56,367 bases of DNA from assembly GCA_017431035.1 (NCBI GenBank), contig JAFRLW010000019.1, forward strand, positions 1-56,367. The letters are read 5' to 3'. The position numbers and the translations under genes are program-made. The notes below the pieces were generated by a model that saw only the letters and a program-made list of their open reading frames with translations, ran no database searches and had not been told where the DNA came from. The stretch is from Clostridia bacterium (GTDB taxonomy: Bacteria > Bacillota > Clostridia > Oscillospirales > Acutalibacteraceae). Below, piece after piece: positions 6,934-15,735 of this stretch (positions within the stretch are counted from its first letter, which is position 1; each line of letters opens with the position of its first letter).

Positions 6934-7362
6934 CTATTCGGCTTTTATACCGATTATTCCTTGATTTTTTTTGAGTTTTGCAATTAGTTCATCAACCGAT
7001 ATACTTACATTATCGGTGTTTGCGGTAAGCACAACCTTTGCCGTTCCGTCTACCGGCGTAGACTGGTTAACGGTAATTATATTTGCGCCAACCTCATAAA
7101 ATACATTTGCCATAGCGGAAAAAACTCCGGCTTTATCCGATAATAGCGCAGTAAATGTGAGGATGTTTTGTCCCTCTTTTTCGAAACGAAAAACATAATC
7201 CTTATATTTATAAAATGCGCTTCTCGAAATACCTACCATTTTTACGGCTTTTGAAGTGTTGGGGGCTATACCTTCTGACAGAAGTTGTTTTGCGGAAACT
7301 ACTTTTAAGAACACTTCAGGCAATATTTTGCTGTTTACGATCAAAAAGTTTTCTTTTTCCAT
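6934..7362 (-). CDS. ACT domain-containing protein (UPF0735/PheB-like)
   Basis: 142 residues. The N-terminal half has a helix-turn-helix-like segment (KAVKMVGISRSAFYKYKDYVF), and the C-terminal half is an ACT domain (LTFTALLSDKAGVFSAMANVF, then ANIITVNQ). This architecture matches the UPF0735 family, which commonly precedes hom in Clostridia. ATG at 7362 follows GGAGG; an in-frame TTG at 7374 has no room for an RBS. It leads the hom-lysC operon, so an amino-acid-sensing role is likely but unproven. Confidence 0.88.
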   Translation of the reverse strand: MEKENFLIVNSKILPEVFLKVVSAKQLLSEGIAPNTSKAVKMVGISRSAFYKYKDYVFRFEKEGQNILTFTALLSDKAGVFSAMANVFYEVGANIITVNQSTPVDGTAKVVLTANTDNVSISVDELIAKLKKNQGIIGIKAE

Positions 7363-7392
7363 ATTGTCCTCCAATCATAAACGATGTACTTG

Positions 7393-7421
7393 ATTATACA
7401 ACACTTTTTTTGAAAAATCAA
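7393..7421 (-). promoter_or_regulatory. promoter of the ACT-hom-lysC operon
   Basis: On the minus strand TTGATT (7416-7421), a 17-nt spacer and TATAAT (7393-7398) lie about 30 bp before the start. The leader is too short for a lysine riboswitch or T-box. Confidence 0.75.
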
Positions 7422-7531
7422 TATTAAAAATTGATAAAATTACAAATTATCGGAACTATTCTTTTGTCAAATGGTACAAATCCGCATAGTATAGTGTGAA
7501 ATGTGTTAATATAAAGGAGTGTTAAAGAATA

Positions 7532-7756
7532 GTGAAATATGAAATAATGATAGGCACGGTAACCTATGCCCTAAAAGCTAAAGACATATTAAGACATAAC
7601 GGCATAAAAGCCTATGTTGAAAGAAAATCGGTTAATATCGGTAAATACGGTTGCGGATATTCGGTTGTGATAAAAGATAACATAGAAACAGCCAAAACAA
7701 TTCTTGCCGACAGCGGAATAAAAATCTTAGATATAAAATATGAGGCGGCTCGTTAG
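7532..7756 (+). CDS. DUF3343 domain protein (putative Se/S carrier-like)
   Basis: 74 residues. The pattern is that of the DUF3343 family: an N-terminal strand (YEIMIGTVTYALKAKDIL), KAYVERKSVNIGKYGCGYSVVI with the conserved glycine/cysteine segment, and a short C-terminal helix. Such proteins are often encoded beside cysteine desulfurases or selenium genes and are proposed sulfur or selenium carriers; direct function is not established. The start is GTG with AAGGAG upstream. It lies 26 bp before the desulfurase, so the two are almost certainly co-transcribed. Confidence 0.8.
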   Translation: MKYEIMIGTVTYALKAKDILRHNGIKAYVERKSVNIGKYGCGYSVVIKDNIETAKTILADSGIKILDIKYEAAR

Positions 7757-7782
7757 AGCCGCTTTTAGTATAGGAGGATATT

Positions 7783-8928
7783 ATGATATATTTTGACAAT
7801 GCGGCAACCAGCGGAAAAAAACCGCCAAGTGTTATAAACGCCGTGAATAAAGCGCTTACAGAACTTTCGGCAAATCCCGGCAGAAGCGGACATAATCTTT
7901 CAAAAAGGGCTTCTGAACTCATTTATGAAACAAGAAAAAACGTGGCGGAACTTTTCGGATTTGAAAAGACAGAGGGTGTAATTTTTACAAACAACTGTAC
8001 TCAGTCTATAAACACTGTCCTTAAAGGTGTCCTCAGTAAAGGTGATCACATAATTATAACCGATATGGAACATAACGCCGTTATGCGACCTATAGCAAAA
8101 ATGGGCTTGGATTATACTGCGGTAAACGTATCTCTAACCGATGATGAAAACACCTTGCTTAATATAAAAAACGCAATAAAACCCAACACTAAAATGATAT
8201 TTGTAACTGCCGCCTCAAACGTTATCGGCAAAAAAATGCCTCTAAAAGATATAGGAAGCATAGCAAAAGAAAACGGGCTGTATTTTGCGGTTGACGGTGC
8301 ACAAGGCGGAGGGGTAATGGATATTGATATGGAAAAGTTTAATATTGACTACCTGTCTTTAGCCGCCCATAAAGGTTTATACGCTCCAATGGGAACAGGA
8401 GTACTTCTTGCAAACAAGGATATAAAAAACACTATTATCGAGGGCGGAACGGGTACTAATTCTATATCGTTATATCAACCGGAAGAATTGCCGGAAAAAC
8501 TTGAAAGCGGAACGGTCAACCTTGTCGGAATTGCGGGAATAAATGCAGGTGTAAACTTTGTAAAGAAATATAAAGAAAAAATTGTAAAAACGGAAGAAAA
8601 TATTATTACCGATTTCTATTCGTTTTTGAAAAATACCGAAAATATTGAATTATACACTCCTTCGTTTGACACAAAAAATTACGTTCCGGTTATTTCTTTT
8701 AATGTTAAAGGTCTGAACTCTCAAATAACGGCTTCACTGTTAAACGATAATAATATAGCCGTAAGGGCGGGTCTTCACTGCGCACCTATGACCCATAAAA
8801 AAATAGGAACTCTCGATTTTGGTACGGTAAGAGTTTCGCCGGGATATTTTAATACTGCAAACGATCTTGCTCTGCTTAAAAAAACGGTGAAAAAAATATG
8901 TGAAAACCGCAAAAAATATATTGAATGA
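7783..8928 (+). CDS. cysteine desulfurase family protein (class V aminotransferase)
   Basis: 381 residues, PLP-dependent, releasing sulfur (or selenium) from cysteine as a protein persulfide. It begins IYFDNAATSGKKP. The PLP-binding lysine is in SLAAHKGLYAPMG, the cofactor aspartate in FAVDGAQGGGV, and the catalytic cysteine loop is RAGLHCAPM. The loop length fits the SufS/CsdA-type branch more than NifS/IscS. No scaffold protein is adjacent; the upstream DUF3343 gene may be the acceptor. ATG follows TAGGAGG. Confidence 0.9.
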   Translation: MIYFDNAATSGKKPPSVINAVNKALTELSANPGRSGHNLSKRASELIYETRKNVAELFGFEKTEGVIFTNNCTQSINTVLKGVLSKGDHIIITDMEHNAVMRPIAKMGLDYTAVNVSLTDDENTLLNIKNAIKPNTKMIFVTAASNVIGKKMPLKDIGSIAKENGLYFAVDGAQGGGVMDIDMEKFNIDYLSLAAHKGLYAPMGTGVLLANKDIKNTIIEGGTGTNSISLYQPEELPEKLESGTVNLVGIAGINAGVNFVKKYKEKIVKTEENIITDFYSFLKNTENIELYTPSFDTKNYVPVISFNVKGLNSQITASLLNDNNIAVRAGLHCAPMTHKKIGTLDFGTVRVSPGYFNTANDLALLKKTVKKICENRKKYIE

Positions 8929-8949
8929 GATTTGCATATATGTTATAAT
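8921..8949 (+). promoter_or_regulatory. putative promoter of cdaA
   Basis: TTGAAT (8921-8926), a 17-nt spacer and TATAAT (8944-8949) with an extended -10 (TGT before it). The -35 overlaps the end of the desulfurase gene. Confidence 0.7.
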
Positions 8950-8988
8950 ATATAAAATATTATTTTAGATAGCAAATCGGGTGAAAAA

Positions 8989-9918
8989 ATGACGAATTTT
9001 TATAATGCTTTATATACGCTGTGGAATCAGATAGTTTATGCTTTATCAAGTATCAGAATATTTGATGTTTTAGATATCTTGGTTTTTGCGTTTATTATTT
9101 ACAAGTTGATGAGTTTCGCTAAGGAAACACGTGCCGGTCAACTTCTTAAAGGTATTTTAATAATATTTGTCGTATATTTTATTTCAAACTGGTTCAGTTT
9201 GCCGATTATGCGATCTATCTTAAATATGGTTGTTAATTCGATATTTATTTTGCTTATAATAGTTTTTCAGCCGGAACTTCGTCGTATGCTTGAAAAAGTG
9301 GGCAGTTCGAGTATAAGACCGGGTCAAATATTCAATACCGAATTAAACACCAGATCCGAATGTATCGAACAGGTATGTAAAGCCGCAGGCGTTATGCAGG
9401 ATTCTAAAACCGGTGCGCTTATTGTTTTTGAAAGAAAAACATTACTTGGCGATATAATTAACACCGGAACTGTTATTGACGCCGCACCTTCCGTTTCTAT
9501 GGTCAACAATATTTTTTACCCGAAATCACCTTTGCACGACGGCGCCCTTATCGTCAGGGATGACAGGCTATATGCTGCAGGATGTATATTGCCCTTGACC
9601 GAGAGGCAGGACGTAATGTCCTCTATGGGAACAAGACACCGTGCCGCAATAGGTATGTCCGAAAACTCTGATGCGGTTGTACTTGTTGTTTCTGAGGAAA
9701 CGGGTAATATCTCTATCGCCGTAAACGGCAGAATTACAAGCAACTATAATACCGCTTCGGCTATTATCGAACTGAAAAACCTACTGATTGAAGAAGAAAA
9801 CAATGATAGTGACAAAACGTTCTTCTCGGTTATAAGAAACTTCTTCAAATCAAAAAAGAATAAAAAAGACGATAAAAAGGAGGCGACAGCTGATGAAAAA
9901 TCAAACAAAGAAAATTAA
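8989..9918 (+). CDS. cdaA: diadenylate cyclase CdaA
   Basis: Membrane-bound enzyme that joins two ATP into c-di-AMP. The 309 residues start with about three transmembrane helices (to residue ~90). The DAC domain follows, with LHDGALIV (DGA motif) and GTRHRAAIGMSE (RHR motif), both needed for catalysis. A charged, Lys-rich tail is at the C-terminus. It overlaps cdaR by 26 bp, the classical regulator pair. glmM, usually third in this operon, is not present downstream. Confidence 0.96.
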   Translation: MTNFYNALYTLWNQIVYALSSIRIFDVLDILVFAFIIYKLMSFAKETRAGQLLKGILIIFVVYFISNWFSLPIMRSILNMVVNSIFILLIIVFQPELRRMLEKVGSSSIRPGQIFNTELNTRSECIEQVCKAAGVMQDSKTGALIVFERKTLLGDIINTGTVIDAAPSVSMVNNIFYPKSPLHDGALIVRDDRLYAAGCILPLTERQDVMSSMGTRHRAAIGMSENSDAVVLVVSEETGNISIAVNGRITSNYNTASAIIELKNLLIEEENNDSDKTFFSVIRNFFKSKKNKKDDKKEATADEKSNKEN

Positions 9919-11212
9919 TTTTTCTAAAATATTTTCAAATAAAAGCGTTGCTATTCCTTTTTCGCTGATAATCTCTTTGATTGTTTGGATGGTAATTGTA
10001 ATCGACCAAAACCCCGTTCGTGAGCAGGTTTTTACTAATGTCACTCCCGCAATATCTTTAGAGAACACCGCCGCTAACGAGAGGGGACTCGGTATTGTAT
10101 CCGACCTTTCAAAAGAAAAGTTTACTGTGACGGTTAAAGGACCTAACTATATTGTAAGTTCGCTCAGAACGGACGATTTTACTCTTACTGCCGACATTTC
10201 CGATATCAATACCGCAGGAACGTATAATCTTGAAATTGTAGGCAATTACAACAGCACAAAATCGGGGTATTCTTTTGTTTCTATCAGTCCGTCGTCCATA
10301 GACGTTACTTTTGACTATATTGATACAAAAGAGTTTACTATCGAGCCTAAACTTATCGGTGTAAGTGCGGCAGAGGGACTTGTTGCCGAAACTCCCGTTC
10401 CGGCAAACTCCGATCAAAACACAATAACCATAAAAGGTCCACGTTCCATAATGCAAAAAATAGCGTCGGTAGGTTCCGTGGCTGAAGTTAATAAGGTTTT
10501 AAGTACAACGCAAACCTTTGATAGTTATGTCGTTTTATATGACGAAAATAATGAATTGCTTTATAGATATACACTTGACGGAAAAGTATTTAACAGTAAT
10601 GACGAAGAGGTTACAGACAGAAGACTTACCTTGACATATACGACCCTTAAAGTTACTCAACCTATTTCGAAAAAGAAGACGCTTAACGTCACACCTTCCT
10701 TCAAGAATATACCGGAGGGGATTGATACTTCTGTTTTCTCTCCCGAAGTTGATCACACTTCGGTTACCGTTATAGGCACACCGGAAGTTATTGATAAAAT
10801 GACTACGCTGACTTTATCACAAATCGATTTTCAAAGCATTTCGATTTCCAACAATTCTTTTGAGATTTCACCTAATTTACCTGACGGCGTTAAACTTGAT
10901 GAAACTATCGATTATTTCACAGTAACGCTTGATATGAACGGATTTTCCGAGAAAACATTAAACGTAAGCGATATAAGATTTAAAGAGTTGTCTAAAAATC
11001 TGAAAGTTTCGGCTTATGATTATATCAACAACATAAAAATATGCGGCCCGACAAGCGTTATAAACAACCTTTCGGCAAGTGACTTATACGCTGTTGTTAA
11101 TCTTACGGGTAAAGCCGCAGGTAATCACACCCTTGATGCTACCATAGAGTCTGACAAATATAATAATATTTGGGTGTACGGAAAGTATACCGTAACGGTA
11201 ACACTTAAATAG
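9893..11212 (+). CDS. cdaR: CdaA regulatory protein CdaR (YbbR-like domains)
   Basis: 439 residues: one N-terminal transmembrane helix (about residues 17-37), then an extracytoplasmic chain of several YbbR-like beta domains with recurring VTVKGP / ITIKGP / VTVIGTPEVI segments. CdaR binds CdaA at the membrane and modulates c-di-AMP output. The ATG at 9893 lies inside the end of cdaA, and its RBS AAGGAGG is within the cdaA coding sequence, so the pair is probably translationally coupled. Confidence 0.93.
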   Translation: MKNQTKKINFSKIFSNKSVAIPFSLIISLIVWMVIVIDQNPVREQVFTNVTPAISLENTAANERGLGIVSDLSKEKFTVTVKGPNYIVSSLRTDDFTLTADISDINTAGTYNLEIVGNYNSTKSGYSFVSISPSSIDVTFDYIDTKEFTIEPKLIGVSAAEGLVAETPVPANSDQNTITIKGPRSIMQKIASVGSVAEVNKVLSTTQTFDSYVVLYDENNELLYRYTLDGKVFNSNDEEVTDRRLTLTYTTLKVTQPISKKKTLNVTPSFKNIPEGIDTSVFSPEVDHTSVTVIGTPEVIDKMTTLTLSQIDFQSISISNNSFEISPNLPDGVKLDETIDYFTVTLDMNGFSEKTLNVSDIRFKELSKNLKVSAYDYINNIKICGPTSVINNLSASDLYAVVNLTGKAAGNHTLDATIESDKYNNIWVYGKYTVTVTLK

Positions 11213-11224
11213 CAGTTATTAACG

Positions 11225-11263
11225 GAAACCGCCTTTTAACATAGAATATGGTGAGGTGGTTTC
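11225..11263 (+). promoter_or_regulatory. stem that could mask the RBS of the next gene
   Basis: GAAACCGCC (11225-11233) can pair with GGTGGTTTC (11255-11263) with one G-U. The 3' arm contains the AGGTGG ribosome binding site of the GTG start at 11265. The loop is 21 nt. Confidence 0.4.
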
Positions 11264-11264
11264 T

Positions 11265-11606
11265 GTGATTTTAACTTTTATTTACATAATCGGCACAGCG
11301 CTTTTAATACTGGGGCTATGCGAGTTTATTTTCGGGATTAAACTGTTTTGCATTTCTCCTAAAAAAAGAGAACAAAAAGACTTGGTTATATATCTTGACT
11401 GTTATGATTGTTGTGCTCAAATAGCCGGTGCCGTAGCAAAAATGAATTGGTATAATAATATGTACGGCAGAATATTTGCAATTACCGACAATATTCTTGA
11501 TAAAAATATTGAGGAATGCAAAGAAATACTGAAATATTATAAATCAAATAACGTTATATTTTGCAAAAGCCGTGAACTTATAGAAATGATAAACCAAACC
11601 GAATAG
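11265..11606 (+). CDS. small membrane-anchored protein of unknown function
   Basis: 113 residues, family not recognised. Residues 1-22 form one hydrophobic helix, and the rest is a soluble cytosolic-looking domain with several cysteines (CYDCC) and an alternating strand/helix pattern (DLVIYLDCYDC, RIFAITDN, NVIFCKS). GTG at 11265 has AGGTGG 5 nt upstream; an in-frame GTG at 11256 lies within that RBS. It sits between cdaR and recD2, close to both, so it may be part of the same transcript. Confidence 0.7.
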   Translation: MILTFIYIIGTALLILGLCEFIFGIKLFCISPKKREQKDLVIYLDCYDCCAQIAGAVAKMNWYNNMYGRIFAITDNILDKNIEECKEILKYYKSNNVIFCKSRELIEMINQTE

Positions 11607-11615
11607 GAAACAAAA

Positions 11616-13820
11616 GTGGATAATAACGATATAACTCTAAAAGGCACAATAGAAAAAATCATATATAAAAATGAGAACAACGGATATACAGTCGCCGTTC
11701 TTTATACTCCTGCCGGTAGTGAAACCATTACCGGCTCGTTTCCTTTTGTAAACGAGGGTGAAAATGTTGAAGTCAGCGGCAATTATACCGACCACTCTGT
11801 TTACGGCACACAGTTTAGCGTCAACAAATTAAAGATTAGCGGTATCGTATCCAAAGCCGCCGTGCTTAAATATTTATCATCAGGCATTATCAAAGGTGTC
11901 GGACCCGCAACGGCTGTGAAAATTGTTGAACGTTTTGGCGAAAACACGCTTAAAGTCATTGAAAACACGCCTGAAGATTTATCACTTATAAGCGGAATAT
12001 CAAAAGAAAAAGCGATTAAAATAGGGGAAGAGTATAAAAAAAGATACGGTATAAAAGATTTGATGATGACTTTATCACCTTATTCTTTTTCAATGGACCG
12101 CTGTGTAAAAATATATAAAACACTCGGAGAAAACTGCGCTGAAATAATAAAAGAAAATCCTTATGTTCTTTGTGGTGAAGATTTGGGTGTTTCTTTTGAA
12201 ATCGCCGAAAGAATTGCTTATGATAACGGTATAGATAAAAATAGTGAAAAAAGGCTCAGCGCAGGGGTGGAATATATCATCACTTCCAATACGGCAAACG
12301 GGCATACTTCATTACCAAGGGAAAAGATTATACCTGTTGCCGTGAATATGTTAGAGAGTGATTATAATCGTATCGACGGTATTTGCGACAGACTTATTTC
12401 AGGTTTGCGAATAAGCAGTTTTATAATGGACGGAAAAGAGTTTTTAGCGCTGCCTAAATACTATAACAGTGAACGATATATAGCCGCAAAACTAATATCT
12501 ATGGCTAACTCAACCGAGTATAAAACCGATATTGACGAACTTGAAATTGATTATGTTGAAAATAAACTCGGTATAAAGTTTCACGATAATCAAAGGGAAG
12601 CCGTTAAAATGGCGTTTGTTAACAATATAATGATTTTAACCGGCGGACCCGGAACCGGTAAAACAACTACTCTAAACGCCATAATTGAGATATTTACAAG
12701 AAAAAATGCAGATGTTGTTCTGACTGCACCTACCGGACGAGCCGCCAAAAGAATGACTGAACTTACCGGATACGATGCAAAAACAATTCATCGGTTGCTT
12801 GGTGTTGAACCGGGAGACGACAACACGAGAAAGTTTTCTCATAACGAGGCTAATCCCATAAAAGCCGATGTTTTAATAGTAGACGAAGTTTCTATGCTTG
12901 ACTCTTTACTTTTTGAGAGTTTGCTAAAAGCCTTGCCGCTTAATTGTCGGTTAATACTTGTCGGCGATACTAATCAATTGCCGAGTATAGGTGCAGGAAA
13001 CGTTTTGGGAGATATAATAGATAGCGGACGTTTTAACGTTATGCATCTTGATACTGTTTTCCGACAGGCAAAACAAAGTTCTATAATAACGACCGCTCAC
13101 GCTATTATTAACGGGCAAGAGTGTGATTTTTCAAACAGATCATCTGATTATTTCTTTTTACAAAAAGCCTATTCAAATGATACTATTGATACTGTTTTAT
13201 CTCTTTGTGCCGAAAGACTTCCGAAAACTTATAACGTTGATCCCATAAAAAACATTCAGATAATTTGCCCTTCTAAAAAACAGGACACCGGCACACATAA
13301 CTTAAATAATCTTTTACAAGCATGTCTTAATCCTCAACTGAATAAAGAACAGTTGGCTTATAAAGATGTGTATTATCGTGAAGGCGATAAGGTTATGCAA
13401 ACTAAAAACAACTATGATATAGAATGGGTAAAAGATGACGGCGAAAGAGGTTACGGTGTTTACAACGGCGACGTAGGATATATAGTATCTATTGCCAAAG
13501 GCGTTGGCAAAATGACCGTAAGATACGATGATAAAACAGTTGAATACACAAGAGAAATGCTTGATGAAATAGACCTTGCTTATGCCGTAACGGTTCATAA
13601 AAGTCAGGGTAGTGAGTTTGAAATAGTTATTATTCCGCTATTTAATGTTCCGTCAAAACTTCGTTTCAGAAATCTGCTTTATACTGCGGTTACAAGGGCT
13701 AAAAAAATGCTTATTATTGTCGGAGATAAAACAATGTTTAATAATATGGAAGCAAATGATAAAAAAACTTTGCGCTATACTATGCTAAAACATTTCATTA
13801 CCGTTTATGAAGATATATGA
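11616..13820 (+). CDS. recD2: ATP-dependent DNA helicase RecD2
   Basis: A 734-residue SF1B 5'-3' helicase for DNA repair and replication stress. It has the N-terminal OB-like segment of RecD2 (GTIEKIIYKNENNGYTVAVL), helix-hairpin-helix repeats (about residues 80-190), Walker A GGPGTGKTTT, APTGRAAKRM (motif Ia), VDEVSMLD (Walker B), GDTNQLPSIGAGNVL (motif III) and AVTVHKSQGSEFE (motif V). There is no recBC nearby, consistent with RecD2. The start is GTG with AGGAAA upstream. Confidence 0.96.
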   Translation: MDNNDITLKGTIEKIIYKNENNGYTVAVLYTPAGSETITGSFPFVNEGENVEVSGNYTDHSVYGTQFSVNKLKISGIVSKAAVLKYLSSGIIKGVGPATAVKIVERFGENTLKVIENTPEDLSLISGISKEKAIKIGEEYKKRYGIKDLMMTLSPYSFSMDRCVKIYKTLGENCAEIIKENPYVLCGEDLGVSFEIAERIAYDNGIDKNSEKRLSAGVEYIITSNTANGHTSLPREKIIPVAVNMLESDYNRIDGICDRLISGLRISSFIMDGKEFLALPKYYNSERYIAAKLISMANSTEYKTDIDELEIDYVENKLGIKFHDNQREAVKMAFVNNIMILTGGPGTGKTTTLNAIIEIFTRKNADVVLTAPTGRAAKRMTELTGYDAKTIHRLLGVEPGDDNTRKFSHNEANPIKADVLIVDEVSMLDSLLFESLLKALPLNCRLILVGDTNQLPSIGAGNVLGDIIDSGRFNVMHLDTVFRQAKQSSIITTAHAIINGQECDFSNRSSDYFFLQKAYSNDTIDTVLSLCAERLPKTYNVDPIKNIQIICPSKKQDTGTHNLNNLLQACLNPQLNKEQLAYKDVYYREGDKVMQTKNNYDIEWVKDDGERGYGVYNGDVGYIVSIAKGVGKMTVRYDDKTVEYTREMLDEIDLAYAVTVHKSQGSEFEIVIIPLFNVPSKLRFRNLLYTAVTRAKKMLIIVGDKTMFNNMEANDKKTLRYTMLKHFITVYEDI

Positions 13821-14532
13821 TTTTTTAGAAAACACTTATAAAGCTTTTCTTGATACGTTGTTTCCTCTTAAATGTTGCTCTTGCGGGATTTTGACAAACA
13901 GGGGAGAATATATTTGTAACAACTGCCGCAGGATGTTGCCGTATATTGATATAGAAAAGCGATGTAAGTTTTGCGGAAAAGAAAAAGAAGATTGTGATTG
14001 CAATTCTCATACAAGAAGATATAATGAAATTGTAGCGACTTTTAAGTATTCCGATTCGGCAAGGAATACTATAATAAGACTAAAACAAGGCGGAAGAAGC
14101 GGATATGCCGCTTTTCTTGCAAGAGAAATGGCTTTAGTTATAAATGAAACATACCGAAATATAAAGTTTGACTATATAATGTACGTCCCCACAAGTCGCA
14201 GTGAATACAGAAAAAGAGGCTATAATCAAGCAAAGCTTATCGCCTCAAAACTATCTAAATTATTTCGTATTCCGCTATGTCACTATCTTAAAATTAAAGA
14301 AAACAGAACTCCTCAACATAAGGCGACAAGCAGAAGCGAAAGATTTATAAACTCAAGAAATAAATATATTTCAAAGGGTAATCTAAGCAATAAAACCATA
14401 CTTCTTATTGATGACGTATCTACAACAGGCGCCACGCTTGACGATGCCACAAGAGCCTTACTCTTTGCAGGTGCTGATAGTGTTTACTGCGCAGTTGCCG
14501 CAATAACATCACAAAAAAGAAAGGAAAAGTGA
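13807..14532 (+). CDS. comFC: ComF family protein (ComFC-like phosphoribosyltransferase fold)
   Basis: 241 residues. An N-terminal four-cysteine zinc ribbon (CCSCG...CNNC) and a second pair (CKFCGKEKEDCDC) precede a PRTase-like domain with the PRPP-binding motif LLIDDVSTTGATLDDA and YVPTSRSEYRKRGYNQA, both typical of ComFC/GntX. ComFC takes part in handling of incoming single-stranded DNA in transformation. It overlaps recD2 by 14 bp. dprA is also in the window, so parts of a DNA-uptake pathway are present; no pilus genes are seen here. Confidence 0.93.
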   Translation: MKIYDFLENTYKAFLDTLFPLKCCSCGILTNRGEYICNNCRRMLPYIDIEKRCKFCGKEKEDCDCNSHTRRYNEIVATFKYSDSARNTIIRLKQGGRSGYAAFLAREMALVINETYRNIKFDYIMYVPTSRSEYRKRGYNQAKLIASKLSKLFRIPLCHYLKIKENRTPQHKATSRSERFINSRNKYISKGNLSNKTILLIDDVSTTGATLDDATRALLFAGADSVYCAVAAITSQKRKEK

Positions 14533-14533
14533 A

Positions 14534-15556
14534 ATGATTTCGGATATAGGAATTGACCTTGGTACATATAAAACCACCATTTTTTCCGATTCTAAGGTTA
14601 TACTTGAGTTGCCGAGCGTAGTCACGGTCAACAGTGAAACCTATGAGCCGTTATATTTTGGTGAAATGGCTCAAAAAACACTTGGCAGAACACCCGATAG
14701 CCTTATCAGTATTTATCCTATAGAAAACGGTATGATATCCGACTATGATATCGCTGAGGCTATGCTTCGTAAATATATGAGTGATGCTTTCGGTAACAAG
14801 GTTTTAAGGCCTCGAATTATGGCAACTTTGCCACCGGGACTTACTCAACTGCAATATCACTCCTTATCTACTGTTATCGAGGGTGCCGGCGGAAGAAACA
14901 TTTCGGTTATGGAAAGTCCTTTAGCAGTGGCGTATGGTCTTGAACTTGATTTCGATAAACCTCACGGTTATTTAATTGTTGATATAGGCGCCGGAACTAC
15001 CGATATAGCCGTTATATCTATGGGCGGTATAGTCAATTCCGATTCTTTCAAAACCGGCTCTTTTGCTTTTGACGACCAGATTATTAAGTTTGTCAGAAAA
15101 GATTATAATATTGAGATAGGAAAACTGACAGCCGAAAAAATCAAAAAAGAAATCGGATCACTAATATCAAGAGAAGTTGAAGTTGCGATAAACGCAAAGG
15201 GAAGAAACATTTTAACCGGACTGCCCGAAATGTTTGAAATCACAACCGATGATGTTTTTGAGTGTATAAAAGAAACGGCTGAGCAAATATGTGCCGCTAT
15301 TAAAGCGGTAATATCAAAGACCGAGCCGGACCTTTTGGCAGATATAAAAGAAGACGGACTGTATTTGACCGGCGGCGGAAGTTTGCTTTCGGGATTTGCA
15401 GAATATATTTCCGATTATCTTGAACTTAAAGTCAATAAGGTTGACGACCCGACCCATAGTGTTGTGCGTGGTGCGGCTATGGTTTTGCGCTCTCCGGATT
15501 TTAATAAAAATAACGATTATCAAATGCGTTCGATAAAAGAATTGGAAATTAACTGA
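14534..15556 (+). CDS. MreB/Mbl-like bacterial actin
   Basis: 340 residues with the actin-fold nucleotide motifs GIDLGTYKTTIF (phosphate 1), LIVDIGAGTTDIAVI (phosphate 2) and LYLTGGGSLLSGFAEYI (adenosine). ENGMISDYDIAEAML matches the MreB segment. MreB filaments direct lateral cell-wall synthesis under the membrane. It lies alone, without mreC or mreD, 1 bp after comFC. It is divergent from textbook MreB in phosphate 1 (TYKTT for TANT), so it may be a paralogue. Confidence 0.88.
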   Translation: MISDIGIDLGTYKTTIFSDSKVILELPSVVTVNSETYEPLYFGEMAQKTLGRTPDSLISIYPIENGMISDYDIAEAMLRKYMSDAFGNKVLRPRIMATLPPGLTQLQYHSLSTVIEGAGGRNISVMESPLAVAYGLELDFDKPHGYLIVDIGAGTTDIAVISMGGIVNSDSFKTGSFAFDDQIIKFVRKDYNIEIGKLTAEKIKKEIGSLISREVEVAINAKGRNILTGLPEMFEITTDDVFECIKETAEQICAAIKAVISKTEPDLLADIKEDGLYLTGGGSLLSGFAEYISDYLELKVNKVDDPTHSVVRGAAMVLRSPDFNKNNDYQMRSIKELEIN

Positions 15557-15563
15557 TTTTTGC

Positions 15564-15591
15564 TTGACAAATCAAAAAAACGTGTTATAAT
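15564..15591 (+). promoter_or_regulatory. promoter of the infC-rpmI-rplT operon
   Basis: Consensus TTGACA (15564-15569), a 16-nt spacer and TATAAT (15586-15591). It starts a leader of about 140 nt before infC. Confidence 0.88.
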
Positions 15592-15599
15592 CTTAAAAG

Positions 15600-15735
15600 A
15601 CAATGAAGCAGAACAATCCCGTTCTCACCGATACGTGTGTTATCGTACGGTTAATAAAACTTTTCTTTTATGTTTTATTAGATGTGGATGTTTTGCGCAT
15701 TCACATCTATTTTCTTTTTACGGAGGTGCTTAACA
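15600..15735 (+). ncRNA. infC/L20-type ribosomal protein leader
   Basis: This non-coding leader has the block AATCCCGTTCTCACCG common to Firmicutes infC leaders. A bulged stem ACCG-TACG / CGTA-CGGT (15627-15651), a stem around TAATAAAAC / GTTTTATTA and a terminator hairpin (15681-15707) follow. In Firmicutes, L20 binds such a leader to repress infC-rpmI-rplT. The position and elements fit; identity to the Rfam model was not tested. Confidence 0.72.
15681..15719 (+). terminator. attenuator-type terminator in the infC leader
   Basis: GATGTGGATG pairs with CATTCACATC (15681-15690 with 15698-15707; one G-U) and is followed by TATTTTCTTTTT. It lies just before the infC RBS, as expected for regulated attenuation. 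Confidence 0.75.

Noticed and set aside
6920..7421. Lysine riboswitch or T-box before the hom-lysC operon
   Set aside because: The distance from promoter to start is about 30 bp, too short for either element.
15682..15735. ATG start adding 18 residues to IF-3
   Set aside because: The ATG is within the terminator stem, has no RBS, and the extra residues do not belong to the IF-3 family.
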